Source: Planctomycetia bacterium (GTDB lineage Bacteria; Planctomycetota; Planctomycetia; Pirellulales; PNKZ01). Taken from it: a stretch of DNA of 64,000 bases. Made by a program: the position numbers and the translations under genes. The stretch is from the NCBI GenBank assembly GCA_021413845.1, contig JAIOPP010000024.1, positions 1 through 64,000 on the forward strand, given 5' to 3'. This document shows, piece after piece, positions 53,290 through 62,152 of this stretch (positions are counted from its first letter, which is position 1; every line of letters starts with the position of its first letter). Under the pieces are notes generated by a model, which saw only the letters and a list, made by a program, of their open reading frames with translations, had not been told where the DNA came from and did no database searches.

Positions 53290-54945
53290 ATGAATCGTCG
53301 CCGATTCTCGATTCATTTCTTGTTCTGCTGCGCGTCGCTGATTCTTCAGCAACCCCTCTTTGGTCAAGATGTTGCGACTCCGATAGCGAAACCGACAACC
53401 GCGCCCGTCGCGGTGCCGGCAGCCACCACTTCGACCGACGAAACCGATCGTCGGCTCATCGCAACGCTTCGCTCCGAGATCGAACCGGTGCTCGATGCGC
53501 CGGAATTCAAGCATTCGCATTGGGGCGTGCTCGTCGTCGATGCCACGACCGGCAACACCCTCTATGAGCGAAACGGGGATAAATTGTTCGCGCCGGCAAG
53601 CGTCACGAAATTATTTTCCGTTGCCGCGGCGTTCGACGAACTCGGCGGCGACCACAAGTTCGAGACGCCCCTCTATGCCCGCGGCAATCTCGACCCAGCC
53701 GGCGTGTTGGAAGGAGATCTCATCCTCGCCGCATCGGGCGACCCGACGATGGGGGGACGAACCGACGAAGCCGGCGGAATTGCTTTGGAGAACGTCGATC
53801 ATACTTATGCCGGCTATTCCGCGAAGGCGCGGCTTACGAAGCCCGACCCTTTGGCGGGGCTCGACCGTTTGGCGAAGCAAGCTTACGAGCGAGGCTTGCG
53901 CGAAGTGCATGGCGCGGTGCTCGTCGACGATCGACTATTTCATTCGGCGATGAGTTCGGGAAGCGGACCGTCGCGCGTATCGCCGATCACGATCAACGAC
54001 AACGTCCTCGATTTTACGTTCACTCCCGGCGCAACGGGGAAGCCGGCCGAAGTCGATTGGCGGCCGAAAACCTCGGCTTATACGATCGACTCGCAAGTCA
54101 CGACCGGAGCGAGCTCCTCGAAAACTTCGATCACGATCGACGAACCTTTACGCGGCACGATCACGATTCGCGGCACGATTCCGCACGGCCACGTGCCGCT
54201 GGTGTTGACCCATGAAGTCGAGCATCCGGCATCGTTCGCTCGCTCGCTGTTGATCGAAGCGTTGCGACGGGCCGGGGTTCGAGTCGAAGCTTCGCCGTTG
54301 GTCGAGAACACGATCGACAAGCTGCCCCGGCGTGAGGCGCAGGCGATGCTCGATAAGCTGGCGGTATTGGAGTCGCCGCGGTTTGCGGAAGAGATGAAGC
54401 TCACACTCAAGGTGAGCTTAAACCTTCACGCCACGATGATGCCTCTGTTGGTAGCGACGAAGCACGGCAAGCGAACGATGGCCGAGGGATTGCGACTGGA
54501 GCGCGAAGCGTTGGCCCGGCTCGGCGTCGATGTCGATACGATCTCGTTCGCCGGAGGAGCCGGCGGCGACCGAGGAGACTACGTGACGCCGCGCGCTACG
54601 GTGCAGTTATTGACTGCGATGGCGAAGCGGCCCGACTTCGAGACGTATCGCGATGCGCTGCCGATCTTAGGAGTCGACGGTACGCTGGCAAACGCGGTCG
54701 AAAAGAGTTCGCCGGCGCTGGGCAAGGTGCGCGCGAAGACCGGCACGCTTTCGTGGTCGAATCTATTGAACGATCGGCCGCTCTTGCAAAGCAAGGCTTT
54801 AGCCGGTTATGCCGAGACGAAAAGCGGCCGAACCGTGGTGTTTGCGTTTTTCGTCAACCTGGTTCACATCAAGGAATCGGCCGATCGCGAACGGATTGGG
54901 CGCGTGCTCGGAACCCTGTGCGAGAAGTTGCACGGGGCGCTCTAG
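53290..54945 (+). CDS. dacB: D-alanyl-D-alanine carboxypeptidase/endopeptidase, PBP4 (S13) type
   Basis: A periplasmic enzyme trimming or cutting peptidoglycan cross-links. A signal peptide covers residues 1-26 (IHFLFCCASLILQQPLFG). The catalytic motifs are S104-V-T-K107, S376-L-N378 and K483-T-G. The S13 insert domains between S104 and S376 are present. Length 551 is a little above the 480 of E. coli. ATG 53290 opens the signal peptide; the frame is open from 53224 but that leader is not a signal. Presence of a peptidoglycan enzyme fits modern evidence that planctomycetes have peptidoglycan. Confidence 0.93.
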   Translation: MNRRRFSIHFLFCCASLILQQPLFGQDVATPIAKPTTAPVAVPAATTSTDETDRRLIATLRSEIEPVLDAPEFKHSHWGVLVVDATTGNTLYERNGDKLFAPASVTKLFSVAAAFDELGGDHKFETPLYARGNLDPAGVLEGDLILAASGDPTMGGRTDEAGGIALENVDHTYAGYSAKARLTKPDPLAGLDRLAKQAYERGLREVHGAVLVDDRLFHSAMSSGSGPSRVSPITINDNVLDFTFTPGATGKPAEVDWRPKTSAYTIDSQVTTGASSSKTSITIDEPLRGTITIRGTIPHGHVPLVLTHEVEHPASFARSLLIEALRRAGVRVEASPLVENTIDKLPRREAQAMLDKLAVLESPRFAEEMKLTLKVSLNLHATMMPLLVATKHGKRTMAEGLRLEREALARLGVDVDTISFAGGAGGDRGDYVTPRATVQLLTAMAKRPDFETYRDALPILGVDGTLANAVEKSSPALGKVRAKTGTLSWSNLLNDRPLLQSKALAGYAETKSGRTVVFAFFVNLVHIKESADRERIGRVLGTLCEKLHGAL

Positions 54946-55056
54946 ACTGGTACAGTCAAAGGCTCGATTTTTCGAAGCTACGACATCGTGCCGCTCCCGT
55001 GTGTCAGGTGTCGCGCCGTCGCCGCCCCCTTCGCCTCCGCTCGAAAGTTTTGCGTC

Positions 55057-56157
55057 ATGAAAGCCGTCGCCGTTCGTCCCGGTTCGCCCAATAGCGTGCA
55101 TCTCGTCGACACCCCGGCCCCGAAACTCGGCGACGTTCCCAACGGCCGCGGGGTGCTGGTGAAGGTGCTTAAAGTCGGAGTCGATGCCACCGACAAAGAA
55201 ATCAACGAAGCGAAGTACGGCAACGCGCCGACCGGTTTCGATTATCTCATCATCGGGCACGAGGTGTTCGGCGTCGTCGAAGAAGTCGGGCCGAAGGTCA
55301 CGCACGTCAAGCCGGGCGACTACGTCACCTGCACGGTGCGGCGCCCCGGCTCGTCGATCTACGACTTGATCGGCACGAACGACATGACGAGCGAAGAAAC
55401 GTACTACGAGCGCGGGATCAATCTTCGGCACGGATTCATGACCGAGCGGTTCGTCGACGATGCCGAGTTCGTCGTCCGCATGCCGCAAGGGCTCAAACAC
55501 TTGCACGTGCTGGCCGAGCCGATGAGTTGCGCTGCGAAGGCCGTGAGCCAAGCGTATGAAGCGCAGCGGCGTTTGAAAGTGTGGCGACCGCAACGGGCCT
55601 TCGTGCTCGGCGTCGGCCAGATCGGTTTGTTAACGACGCTCGTGCTGCGATTGAAGGGAATCGAAGTTTTCGCTCTGGCACGAAGCGCTGCCGGTACGTT
55701 GAATTCGAAGATCGTCGAACAACTCGGCGCGAAATATGTGAGCACGCGAGAAACGTCGCCGGCGGAATTGGTGAAGAAGGTCGGAAAGGCCGACCTAATC
55801 GTCGAGGCGACCGGCAATAGTTCTTCGGCCTTCGGGGCGATGGAAGCGCTCGGACACAACGGCGTTCTCGTCTGGACGAGCATCACCGGCGGTCAGGCCA
55901 AGACGGAAGTGCCGAGCGATAAGATCAACATCGAGTGGGTGCTCGGCAACAAGTTGCTGCTAGGAAGTGTGAACGGCAATCGCGACCACTTCGAGATGGG
56001 AATCAAAGATCTCTCGCAAGGAGAACTGATGTACCCGGGAGTGATCCAACAAATCCTTACGACGCCGGTGCGCGGCCTCGACAACTATCAAGAGATGATG
56101 CGGCTGTTGGTCGAAGGAAAACACCTGAAGGTGTTCGTCGACGTGGCGGAAGGGTAA
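55057..56157 (+). CDS. Glucose 1-dehydrogenase, archaeal-type zinc MDR
   Basis: A 366-residue medium-chain dehydrogenase that probably oxidises glucose with NAD(P), as in the archaeal Entner-Doudoroff route. Metal-site segments are D43 in [23 protein letters not shown], and a glutamate further on. Cysteine of the usual catalytic zinc is aspartate, as reported for haloarchaeal enzymes. The structural-zinc cysteines are absent. The cofactor loop is [16 protein letters not shown] 55057 gives the normal length; the leader from 54988 is not family-like. It is 111 bases behind dacB. Confidence 0.82.
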   Translation: MKAVAVRPGSPNSVHLVDTPAPKLGDVPNGRGVLVKVLKVGVDATDKEINEAKYGNAPTGFDYLIIGHEVFGVVEEVGPKVTHVKPGDYVTCTVRRPGSSIYDLIGTNDMTSEETYYERGINLRHGFMTERFVDDAEFVVRMPQGLKHLHVLAEPMSCAAKAVSQAYEAQRRLKVWRPQRAFVLGVGQIGLLTTLVLRLKGIEVFALARSAAGTLNSKIVEQLGAKYVSTRETSPAELVKKVGKADLIVEATGNSSSAFGAMEALGHNGVLVWTSITGGQAKTEVPSDKINIEWVLGNKLLLGSVNGNRDHFEMGIKDLSQGELMYPGVIQQILTTPVRGLDNYQEMMRLLVEGKHLKVFVDVAEG

Positions 56158-56166
56158 GCCGAGCCG

Positions 56167-56376
56167 TTACTGACAAGCACACGGCTGCGCACCGTAGGGC
56201 TGCGCATACGTTTGCGTCGGGACCGGTTGCTGCGGTTGGATCGCCGGAGCGGGCATCGCCGGGTAGCAGTAGCCGTTGTAGAACGACCCACCGCGCTGCC
56301 AACAGCAAAGTCGGCAACAGCCGGTCGCGTTGAGTGCGAGGAAGGCGAGCGCGCAGCCGCTAAGAAATTTTCGCAT
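56167..56376 (-). CDS. Small cysteine-rich lipoprotein
   Basis: A 69-residue protein. The signal peptide ends in the lipobox-like LNATGC (Cys20-21), after which CRLCCWQRGG gives a dense cysteine patch. The rest is Pro/Gln/Tyr-rich and ends QPCACQ, with six or more cysteines in all. The function is unknown. ATG 56376 is chosen; the frame is open upstream but without a signal or ribosome site. It converges on the glucose dehydrogenase gene with nine bases between. Confidence 0.7.
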   Translation of the reverse strand: MRKFLSGCALAFLALNATGCCRLCCWQRGGSFYNGYCYPAMPAPAIQPQQPVPTQTYAQPYGAQPCACQ

Positions 56377-56565
56377 AATCGATACTCGGAGTGCTTGAAT
56401 CGTGCGGCAATTTGGAAATGCGACGACGCACGAAGCGACGTCGAAAGGCCGAGATTCGGGCAGACTGGGATGTGAAGTCGTGACGTGAGCAAGGCGGGGC
56501 GAGAGATTAGGGAAGTCGCCCCGGAACGTCAAGAGCGGTGCCGCTCCACATAGACTGCCCGCGAA

Positions 56566-58539
56566 TCAATTCCGATTCGTACGCCCGGAAAGCGATGCGA
56601 CGACGGCGATCAGCTCCGACGGAATCACCGGCTTCGCGAGGTGAACTTGGTAGCCGGCAAGCAGCGCCTTACGGCGATCATCGGCACGCGCGAATGCCGT
56701 CAGCGCCACTGCCGGCACGTTCGCTTTGTTCGGCCCTTCGGCCGCGCGAACACGACGAATGAACATGTAGCCGTCTTCGCCCGGCATGCAGATATCGCTG
56801 ATGATGATGTCGGGACGTGAAGCATTGAACGCCTCAACGCCTCCTTGGGCGCTGGGAGCAATTTCCGTATCGGCGCCGCAGCGACGGAGAATGCGCGACA
56901 AAATCTCACGCGAGTCGCGCTCGTCGTCGACGACGAGAATCTTCAACCCGGTAAGGTCAGGCATGCGCTCGAGCGCGGCATGCTCGAAACGGGACGTTTC
57001 ATTCGCGACGACGTCGCGCGGCTCGACGTCGTGCGTCACTGCCACGATCGGCAGGCGTACCGTGAACGTCGATCCCAACCCTATCCCGCGACTGTCGGCA
57101 TGCACGGATCCGCCGTGGAGCTCCGTAAGATGGCGAACGATCGCGAGCCCGAGCCCGAGTCCTCCTTGCATGCGCATGGTCGAGGCATCCGCTTGGCGAA
57201 AGCGATCGAAGACGTACGGCAAAAACTCCGGAGCGATTCCCTGCCCGTCGTCTTGAACGCTGATTTCGACTTGGCTTTCGACGCGGCGCAGACGGAGCGT
57301 TACCTTCCCGGACTTCGGCGTGAATTTGATCGCGTTGGAAAGCAGATTCCAAATGATTTGCTGTAGACGACCGGAATCGCCCATGATCGGCCCGGCGCCG
57401 GGATCGACGATGCGGATGATTTGAATCCGCTTTCCGTCGGCAGCGGAACGAACCGCTTCCACGGCCGCATCGAGGACGCTCGCCATTTCCACGATTTCGA
57501 CGTTCAACCGAAGCTTGCCGGAGATAATGCGCGAGACGTCGAGCAGGTCTTCGATCAGCTGTGCTTGCGCCTTGGCATTGCGATCGATCACGTCCATGCC
57601 GGTTTGTACTTCGCTCGGCGAGAGTTCGCTGATCTTGAAGAGTTGCGTCCAGCCGAGAATCGCCGTCAGCGGAGTGCGTAATTCGTGAGATAGAGTCGCA
57701 AGAAATTCGTCTTTCAAGCGATTCGCAGTCTCGGCATCGCGACGAGCCGATTGTTCGGCGGCGAGCAATCGCGAGCGTTCTTCTTCCGTTTCTTTTCGCT
57801 CGGTCACATCGCGAACGATGGTCGTGAAACCGAGCAGGTTTTTCTCTTCGTCATAGATCGCGGTGACGCTGCCGCTGGCGAAGAAACGGGAGCCGTCGTT
57901 GCGCTCGTGCCATCGTTCGTAGCTGAACGCCCCCTGCTCGGCCGCCGATTGAAGATCGCTCTTCGCTTCTTCTTCCGTGGCAAAGACGATGCTGTAGGGC
58001 TGGTCGGTAAAGTCGTCGCGACGGTAGCCGAGGATCCGCTGTACCCCTTCGTTCCAACTGGTGATGGTGCCGCGCGGGTTCGAGGTGAAGATCGCGTATT
58101 CCTGCACATTACGCACCAGCGATTGGAAGCGGACTTCCGATTCACGTAAAGCCCGTTCCGCTTCCCGCGCACGCAGCAGAGCGCGAATGGTAGCGATGAA
58201 TTCCAGCGGGTTGACGATATCGGTGAGATAAGCGTCGGCCCCGCTATCGAGTCCTTGAACGCGGTCGCCCGTTTCGACCAACGTCGCCGACATGTGGACG
58301 ATTGGAATCGACGACGTTGCCGCATCGCTTTTCAAACGGCGACAAACCTCGAAGCCGCTCATGTCGGGCAGTTTGACGTCGAGCACGATCATAACCGGGC
58401 GCTCTTGCGCGCGCTGCAGCCCCGACGCACCGTCGGCGGCTTCGATGACCTCGAAGCCTTCCGCTTTTAAGACGCGGCAAATGCTGTAGCGTTTGGCCTC
58501 GTCGTCGTCGACGACGAGAATTTTATTTTGCGAGTTCAT
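56566..58539 (-). CDS. Hybrid sensor kinase REC-PAS-HisKA-HATPase-REC
   Basis: A 657-residue cytosolic protein without membrane helices. Receiver 1 has D54 in VLDVKLPDMSG, PAS lies at about 140-255 (VRNVQEYAIFTSNPRGTITS), HisKA has H285 in LSHELRTPL, and HATPase has NLLSNAIKFT and GLGLGLAIVRH. Receiver 2 has D582 in ISDICMPGEDG. All key residues are present. Its ATG overlaps the end of the preceding kinase gene by 17 bases, so both are one transcription and translation unit downstream of the stressosome genes. Input through receiver 1 is expected from another kinase. Confidence 0.93.
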   Translation of the reverse strand: MNSQNKILVVDDDEAKRYSICRVLKAEGFEVIEAADGASGLQRAQERPVMIVLDVKLPDMSGFEVCRRLKSDAATSSIPIVHMSATLVETGDRVQGLDSGADAYLTDIVNPLEFIATIRALLRAREAERALRESEVRFQSLVRNVQEYAIFTSNPRGTITSWNEGVQRILGYRRDDFTDQPYSIVFATEEEAKSDLQSAAEQGAFSYERWHERNDGSRFFASGSVTAIYDEEKNLLGFTTIVRDVTERKETEEERSRLLAAEQSARRDAETANRLKDEFLATLSHELRTPLTAILGWTQLFKISELSPSEVQTGMDVIDRNAKAQAQLIEDLLDVSRIISGKLRLNVEIVEMASVLDAAVEAVRSAADGKRIQIIRIVDPGAGPIMGDSGRLQQIIWNLLSNAIKFTPKSGKVTLRLRRVESQVEISVQDDGQGIAPEFLPYVFDRFRQADASTMRMQGGLGLGLAIVRHLTELHGGSVHADSRGIGLGSTFTVRLPIVAVTHDVEPRDVVANETSRFEHAALERMPDLTGLKILVVDDERDSREILSRILRRCGADTEIAPSAQGGVEAFNASRPDIIISDICMPGEDGYMFIRRVRAAEGPNKANVPAVALTAFARADDRRKALLAGYQVHLAKPVIPSELIAVVASLSGRTNRN

Positions 58540-60331
58540 CGCTCCGCCTCTCCGGTCGATCGTTCAAACCGACGGTCGTAAGTATATCGCGTAGCTTTCG
58601 TCCCTGCTGGAGTCCGGTTCCTTCTTCTTTTCGCAGCACGGCGACGACGTGTCGCTCCAGATCGCGCCGTTCGGAATCCTTTAAAACCTGAGAACTGTAG
58701 ATCACGATCGGCACGTCGCGCGTCCGTTCCGAATTGCGAACCGCTTCTAAAACCGCCGAGCCATGCATGTCGGGCATATTCAAATCGAGAAACACGATCT
58801 TCGGCTTCAAGGCGTCGATCATCTCCAAGCCTTGCCGGCCCGACGAGGCTTCGATGATCTTGAGTCCGTATTCTTCCAGTCCTTTGCGCAGCACGTAGCG
58901 AGCTGCGTCGTTGTCATCGACGATCAACACATCGGTCGGCTCTTCCCTCGCCGGGAGCTCGACGAACGAACTCGGTTCTTGCTCCGCAGGATCCGCCAAT
59001 TCGGCGAAGTCGAGCGCGCTCCAGCGGATCGGAACTCCGACGGAGAAAGTCGAGCCGCGGCCCGGTTCGCTGACGACCGAGATCGAGCCGCCGAGCAATT
59101 CGGCGAAGCGTTTCGACAGGGCGAGGCCGAGCCCAGTTCCCTTGCTGCGACCTTGCAGTCGGTTCTCGACCTGCACGAACTCCTCGAAGATGCGTTCATG
59201 ATCCGCCGCAGCGAGGCCGACGCCCGTATCGCTTACGAAGAAGCGGATCCAATCAGGGCGTTCCGCGTCGGGTCTGGAACCGACGCGCACTTCTCCCGCG
59301 TCGGTGAACTTCAAGGCGTTGGAGATGAAGTTACGCAGAATCTGAGCGAGCTTGCCTTCATCGGTGTAAAGCTTGATCGAGGGAGAGTCGTCGAAGACGA
59401 GCGTGACGTTCGGATTCACCAACAGCGGACGCATGATGCCGCGCAATCCGGTCATCATTTCGTCGACGTAGAACCATGTCGAGCGCACGACCATCCGCCC
59501 GGCGTCGACCTTCGCGAGGTCGAGGAGGTCGTTGACCCAGCCGATGAGATTATGCGCCGACTTCTTTATCAGCGACACTTGCTTGGTTTGCTCGGTGCCG
59601 AGCGTGCCGTCGAGACCATCGAGCAGCATTTGCGAAAGACTGAGGATCGAATTGATCGGCGTACGAAATTCGTGGCTGACGCCGGAATAGAAGCGGGTCT
59701 TCTGTTCGCCCGCTTGTCGGAGCGATTCGGCCTTTTGTTCCAACTCGGCATAGAGTGCCACGACGCCCCGGTTCGTTTCTTCCAGTTCTCGATTCAGCTG
59801 CGCCAACGTCGCTTGATTGGCGCGGAGCTCGCTTAGCGCGTGCAGGAGCTCTTGATTCTGCGCTTGGTATTCTTGATAGATGTTGCGCGGAGTGAACTTC
59901 GCGAGTTCGGCCTGCAGATCCTCGACGCGCACCGTGCTGCGCATAGTCCCTTTACGAGAATGCTTCTTAGCGAAGGTTAAGGTCGTGGCGGTCTCCGAGA
60001 CCTGCGAATCGAACTCATCCATCATGCGACGTGCGGCCAGGAGTTCTTCCGCGCGGTCCAATCTCCGAGTCGCCGGGGCATCGGTTCCTGAGTCGGGAAG
60101 ATAAAAGCGAAAGTAAAGGAAGTCCGAAGCGAGATCGTCGATGTAAATTTCGACCGTAGCTCCTTTGCCGCACTGGCGCGCCAAGCGGGCCACATCCGAG
60201 ACGATCGCCGAAATGCGGACTTGATCGGGCGTATCGAAGCCGAGCGATTGCGAGATCTGCCGGGCTTGCTGACTCGCCGAAACGACATCCTGCTCGTAAG
60301 CGAGATCGATGAAGACTAAGCGTTTTTCCAT
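58523..60331 (-). CDS. Cytosolic sensor kinase with RsbT-like head and receiver tail
   Basis: A 602-residue protein starting at ATG 60331. The first 80 residues (VSASQQARQISQSLGFDTPD, ISAIVSDVARLARQC) resemble the start of an RsbT-like GHKL domain. A coiled-coil of about 70 residues (LHALSELRANQATLAQLNRE) leads to HisKA with H220 in VSHEFRTPI. HATPase shows NFISNALKFT and GTGLGLALSKR, and the receiver has D516 in FLDLNMPDMHG. No membrane helix is seen. The RsbT-like head next to stressosome genes suggests it binds RsbR/RsbS complexes. It sits between the SpoIIE-like phosphatase (13 bases upstream) and the hybrid kinase. Confidence 0.9.
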   Translation of the reverse strand: MEKRLVFIDLAYEQDVVSASQQARQISQSLGFDTPDQVRISAIVSDVARLARQCGKGATVEIYIDDLASDFLYFRFYLPDSGTDAPATRRLDRAEELLAARRMMDEFDSQVSETATTLTFAKKHSRKGTMRSTVRVEDLQAELAKFTPRNIYQEYQAQNQELLHALSELRANQATLAQLNRELEETNRGVVALYAELEQKAESLRQAGEQKTRFYSGVSHEFRTPINSILSLSQMLLDGLDGTLGTEQTKQVSLIKKSAHNLIGWVNDLLDLAKVDAGRMVVRSTWFYVDEMMTGLRGIMRPLLVNPNVTLVFDDSPSIKLYTDEGKLAQILRNFISNALKFTDAGEVRVGSRPDAERPDWIRFFVSDTGVGLAAADHERIFEEFVQVENRLQGRSKGTGLGLALSKRFAELLGGSISVVSEPGRGSTFSVGVPIRWSALDFAELADPAEQEPSSFVELPAREEPTDVLIVDDNDAARYVLRKGLEEYGLKIIEASSGRQGLEMIDALKPKIVFLDLNMPDMHGSAVLEAVRNSERTRDVPIVIYSSQVLKDSERRDLERHVVAVLRKEEGTGLQQGRKLRDILTTVGLNDRPERRSDELAK

Positions 60332-60344
60332 AACGTGCTCCGGC

Positions 60345-61337
60345 CTAAGTCGACGCCACGACGACCGTCGCGTCGTCCTTGCCACGTTTGAAATCACGAT
60401 ACAAAGCGGCCGCGAGCAGCGCCGGATCATGGCCGATCAACCCAGGATAAGCCATCAGGCCCGTCTGCGTGAGAAGTCCGTCGGAATATAGAGCGACGAC
60501 CGCGCCGAGCGGCAGCGCATAGGTGAACTCGCGCGGCTTCGGCGCCGCGCAGCCGAGCGTACCGTTGATCGAAACCATTCGCTGCGTCGATTCCGGAGTA
60601 GCGATGAAACCGACCACATTGCCGATCCCCGCATAAGTAACGTGACGAGAAATAAGATCAAGCGAAGCGATCGATACGGCAGCACCGCGCGTGGCTTTCA
60701 AAGCTTGATGAATCTCGTCGAGCTGTCTCGCCGGTGTACTTGCTTCCAACGAACGAAAGACTCGGATGGCTTCGCTCGCAGCCTTATGCGCCGCGATACC
60801 ATGGCCGAGGCCGTCGGCGACGATGACCGTGATGTTCGTCGGACTTACTCGCGCGTCCCAAGCATCGCCGCAAACCGTTTCTCCCGGATGCGGAACGGAA
60901 ACCCCGCGTACGCGGTACTCCGCCCTGCTCGCATCGAAGGTTTTGCGATTTCCGACACGAACGAGTTGCACGGTCCCCACGTCGGGTTTGCTGAAGATAT
61001 CCCAGTGCGAGGCAAGGCGACGAATGGCGCTCAAGCCCATGCCGCGACTACCGGCCGTGGAGAAGCCATCCTCGAAGCAACGCTCGACGTCGTACATTCC
61101 CGGCCCACGATCGAGGGCGAGAAGTTCGAGTCCGCCGTCGCCATCTGCTTGCAGGAGCAGTTGTCCGTCGCGAGCATGTTTGACGAGATTGGTCGAGAGC
61201 TCGTTGACGATCAAGCCGAGATTGCCGAGCGCTATGCCATCGAGTCCGAGTCCTTCGGCGAATTGCACGGCACGTCGGCGCGCATCGCCGACATGGTTCG
61301 CTTCGAGAACGGGAATAACGAGCGGCGGAAGGCGCAT
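60345..61337 (-). CDS. RsbT-like ATPase fused to SpoIIE/RsbX-type phosphatase
   Basis: A 330-residue two-domain protein. Residues 1-130 are a GHKL kinase domain of the RsbT type (GNLGLIVNELSTNLVKHA, LDRGPGMYD, GSRGMGLSAIRRL). Residues 150-330 are a PP2C/SpoIIE-like domain (VVIVADGLGHGIAAHKA-like text, AGIGNVVGF, ALYSDGLLTQ, KDDATVVV) with the aspartates that hold metal. RsbX resets phosphorylated RsbR and RsbS in Bacillus; the fusion with RsbT-like ATPase is a variant of this job. Gene start is ATG 61337, four bases after rsbT. Confidence 0.85.
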   Translation of the reverse strand: MRLPPLVIPVLEANHVGDARRRAVQFAEGLGLDGIALGNLGLIVNELSTNLVKHARDGQLLLQADGDGGLELLALDRGPGMYDVERCFEDGFSTAGSRGMGLSAIRRLASHWDIFSKPDVGTVQLVRVGNRKTFDASRAEYRVRGVSVPHPGETVCGDAWDARVSPTNITVIVADGLGHGIAAHKAASEAIRVFRSLEASTPARQLDEIHQALKATRGAAVSIASLDLISRHVTYAGIGNVVGFIATPESTQRMVSINGTLGCAAPKPREFTYALPLGAVVALYSDGLLTQTGLMAYPGLIGHDPALLAAALYRDFKRGKDDATVVVAST

Positions 61338-61341
61338 GCGT

Positions 61342-61764
61342 TTACATCCACTTAGTCGCGACGACGCGCGTTCCTTCACCGGGACGAGAGACGATGTCGA
61401 ACTCGCTGACCAACCGTTTGGCTCCGCTGAGCCCCATGCCAAGCCCTCCTCCGGTGGTGTAGCCGTCGGTCATCGCGAGTTTCAAATCGGGGATGCCGGG
61501 CCCTTGATCTTCGAAGATCATTCGGAGCCCTTTACGCTGATCCTTGACGACGACTTCGAGAATCAACTTCCCCCCTTTGCCGTAAACGAGCGTATTGCGC
61601 GCAAGCTCGCTGGCCGCCGTCACGATCTTCGTCTGATCGACGAGCTTGAACCCCAAGGCGACGCTCGCGACGCGCACTGCTTGGCGCGATTTGACGATGT
61701 CCATTTCCGCGGCGATTACGATCGTTTCCGACTTGAGTGCCGGCTCAGACTTGAGGATCGTCAT
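61342..61764 (-). CDS. rsbT: RsbT-like switch kinase
   Basis: RsbT phosphorylates RsbS and RsbR when the stressosome is stimulated and then leaves to turn on a downstream target. The 140-residue protein has the GHKL motifs SELARNTLVYGKGG, EDQGPGIPD and GGGLGMGLSGAKRL. ATG 61764 has an ideal AGGAGG six bases upstream; the frame is open to 61797 but with no reason to extend. It overlaps no gene and lies between rsbS (10 bases upstream) and the phosphatase fusion (4 bases downstream). Confidence 0.92.
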   Translation of the reverse strand: MTILKSEPALKSETIVIAAEMDIVKSRQAVRVASVALGFKLVDQTKIVTAASELARNTLVYGKGGKLILEVVVKDQRKGLRMIFEDQGPGIPDLKLAMTDGYTTGGGLGMGLSGAKRLVSEFDIVSRPGEGTRVVATKWM

Positions 61765-61774
61765 CCGAATCCTC

Positions 61775-62140
61775 CTAGGAAGCGACATGCACGGCATTCT
61801 GCAAGAGCTTCATCCCGCGCTCGACATTGAGCGCCGTCTTCACTCCGGAAAGAGACATGCCGAGCTCGACGAGCGTGATCGCGACGGCAGGCTGCATGCC
61901 GACGATCAGCGTCTCGGCATCGAGAATGCGCGACATCGACGCGATGTTGGCAAGCATGCGCCCGATAAAAGAGTCGACCATTTCCAAGGCCGAGATGTCG
62001 ATCAAAACTCCTTTCGATCTACTTTTGACGATGCGTGTCGTCAGGTCTTCCTGAAGCGTCATGGCGAGTTGGTCGTGCATGTCGACCTGAATCGTCACGA
62101 GCAAAAAGGGTCCCATTTGGAGAATCGGAATACGTTCCAT
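61775..62140 (-). CDS. rsbS: RsbS-like STAS antagonist
   Basis: A 121-residue single STAS domain that holds RsbT in the resting stressosome. The phosphorylatable serine is S57 in EMVDSFIGRML, equivalent to S59 of Bacillus RsbS. VLIDISALEMVD and VGMQPAVAITLVELG are the other conserved parts. It follows rsbR by 12 bases and precedes rsbT by 10. Confidence 0.93.
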   Translation of the reverse strand: MERIPILQMGPFLLVTIQVDMHDQLAMTLQEDLTTRIVKSRSKGVLIDISALEMVDSFIGRMLANIASMSRILDAETLIVGMQPAVAITLVELGMSLSGVKTALNVERGMKLLQNAVHVAS

Positions 62141-62152
62141 AGCGGTTCTCCC

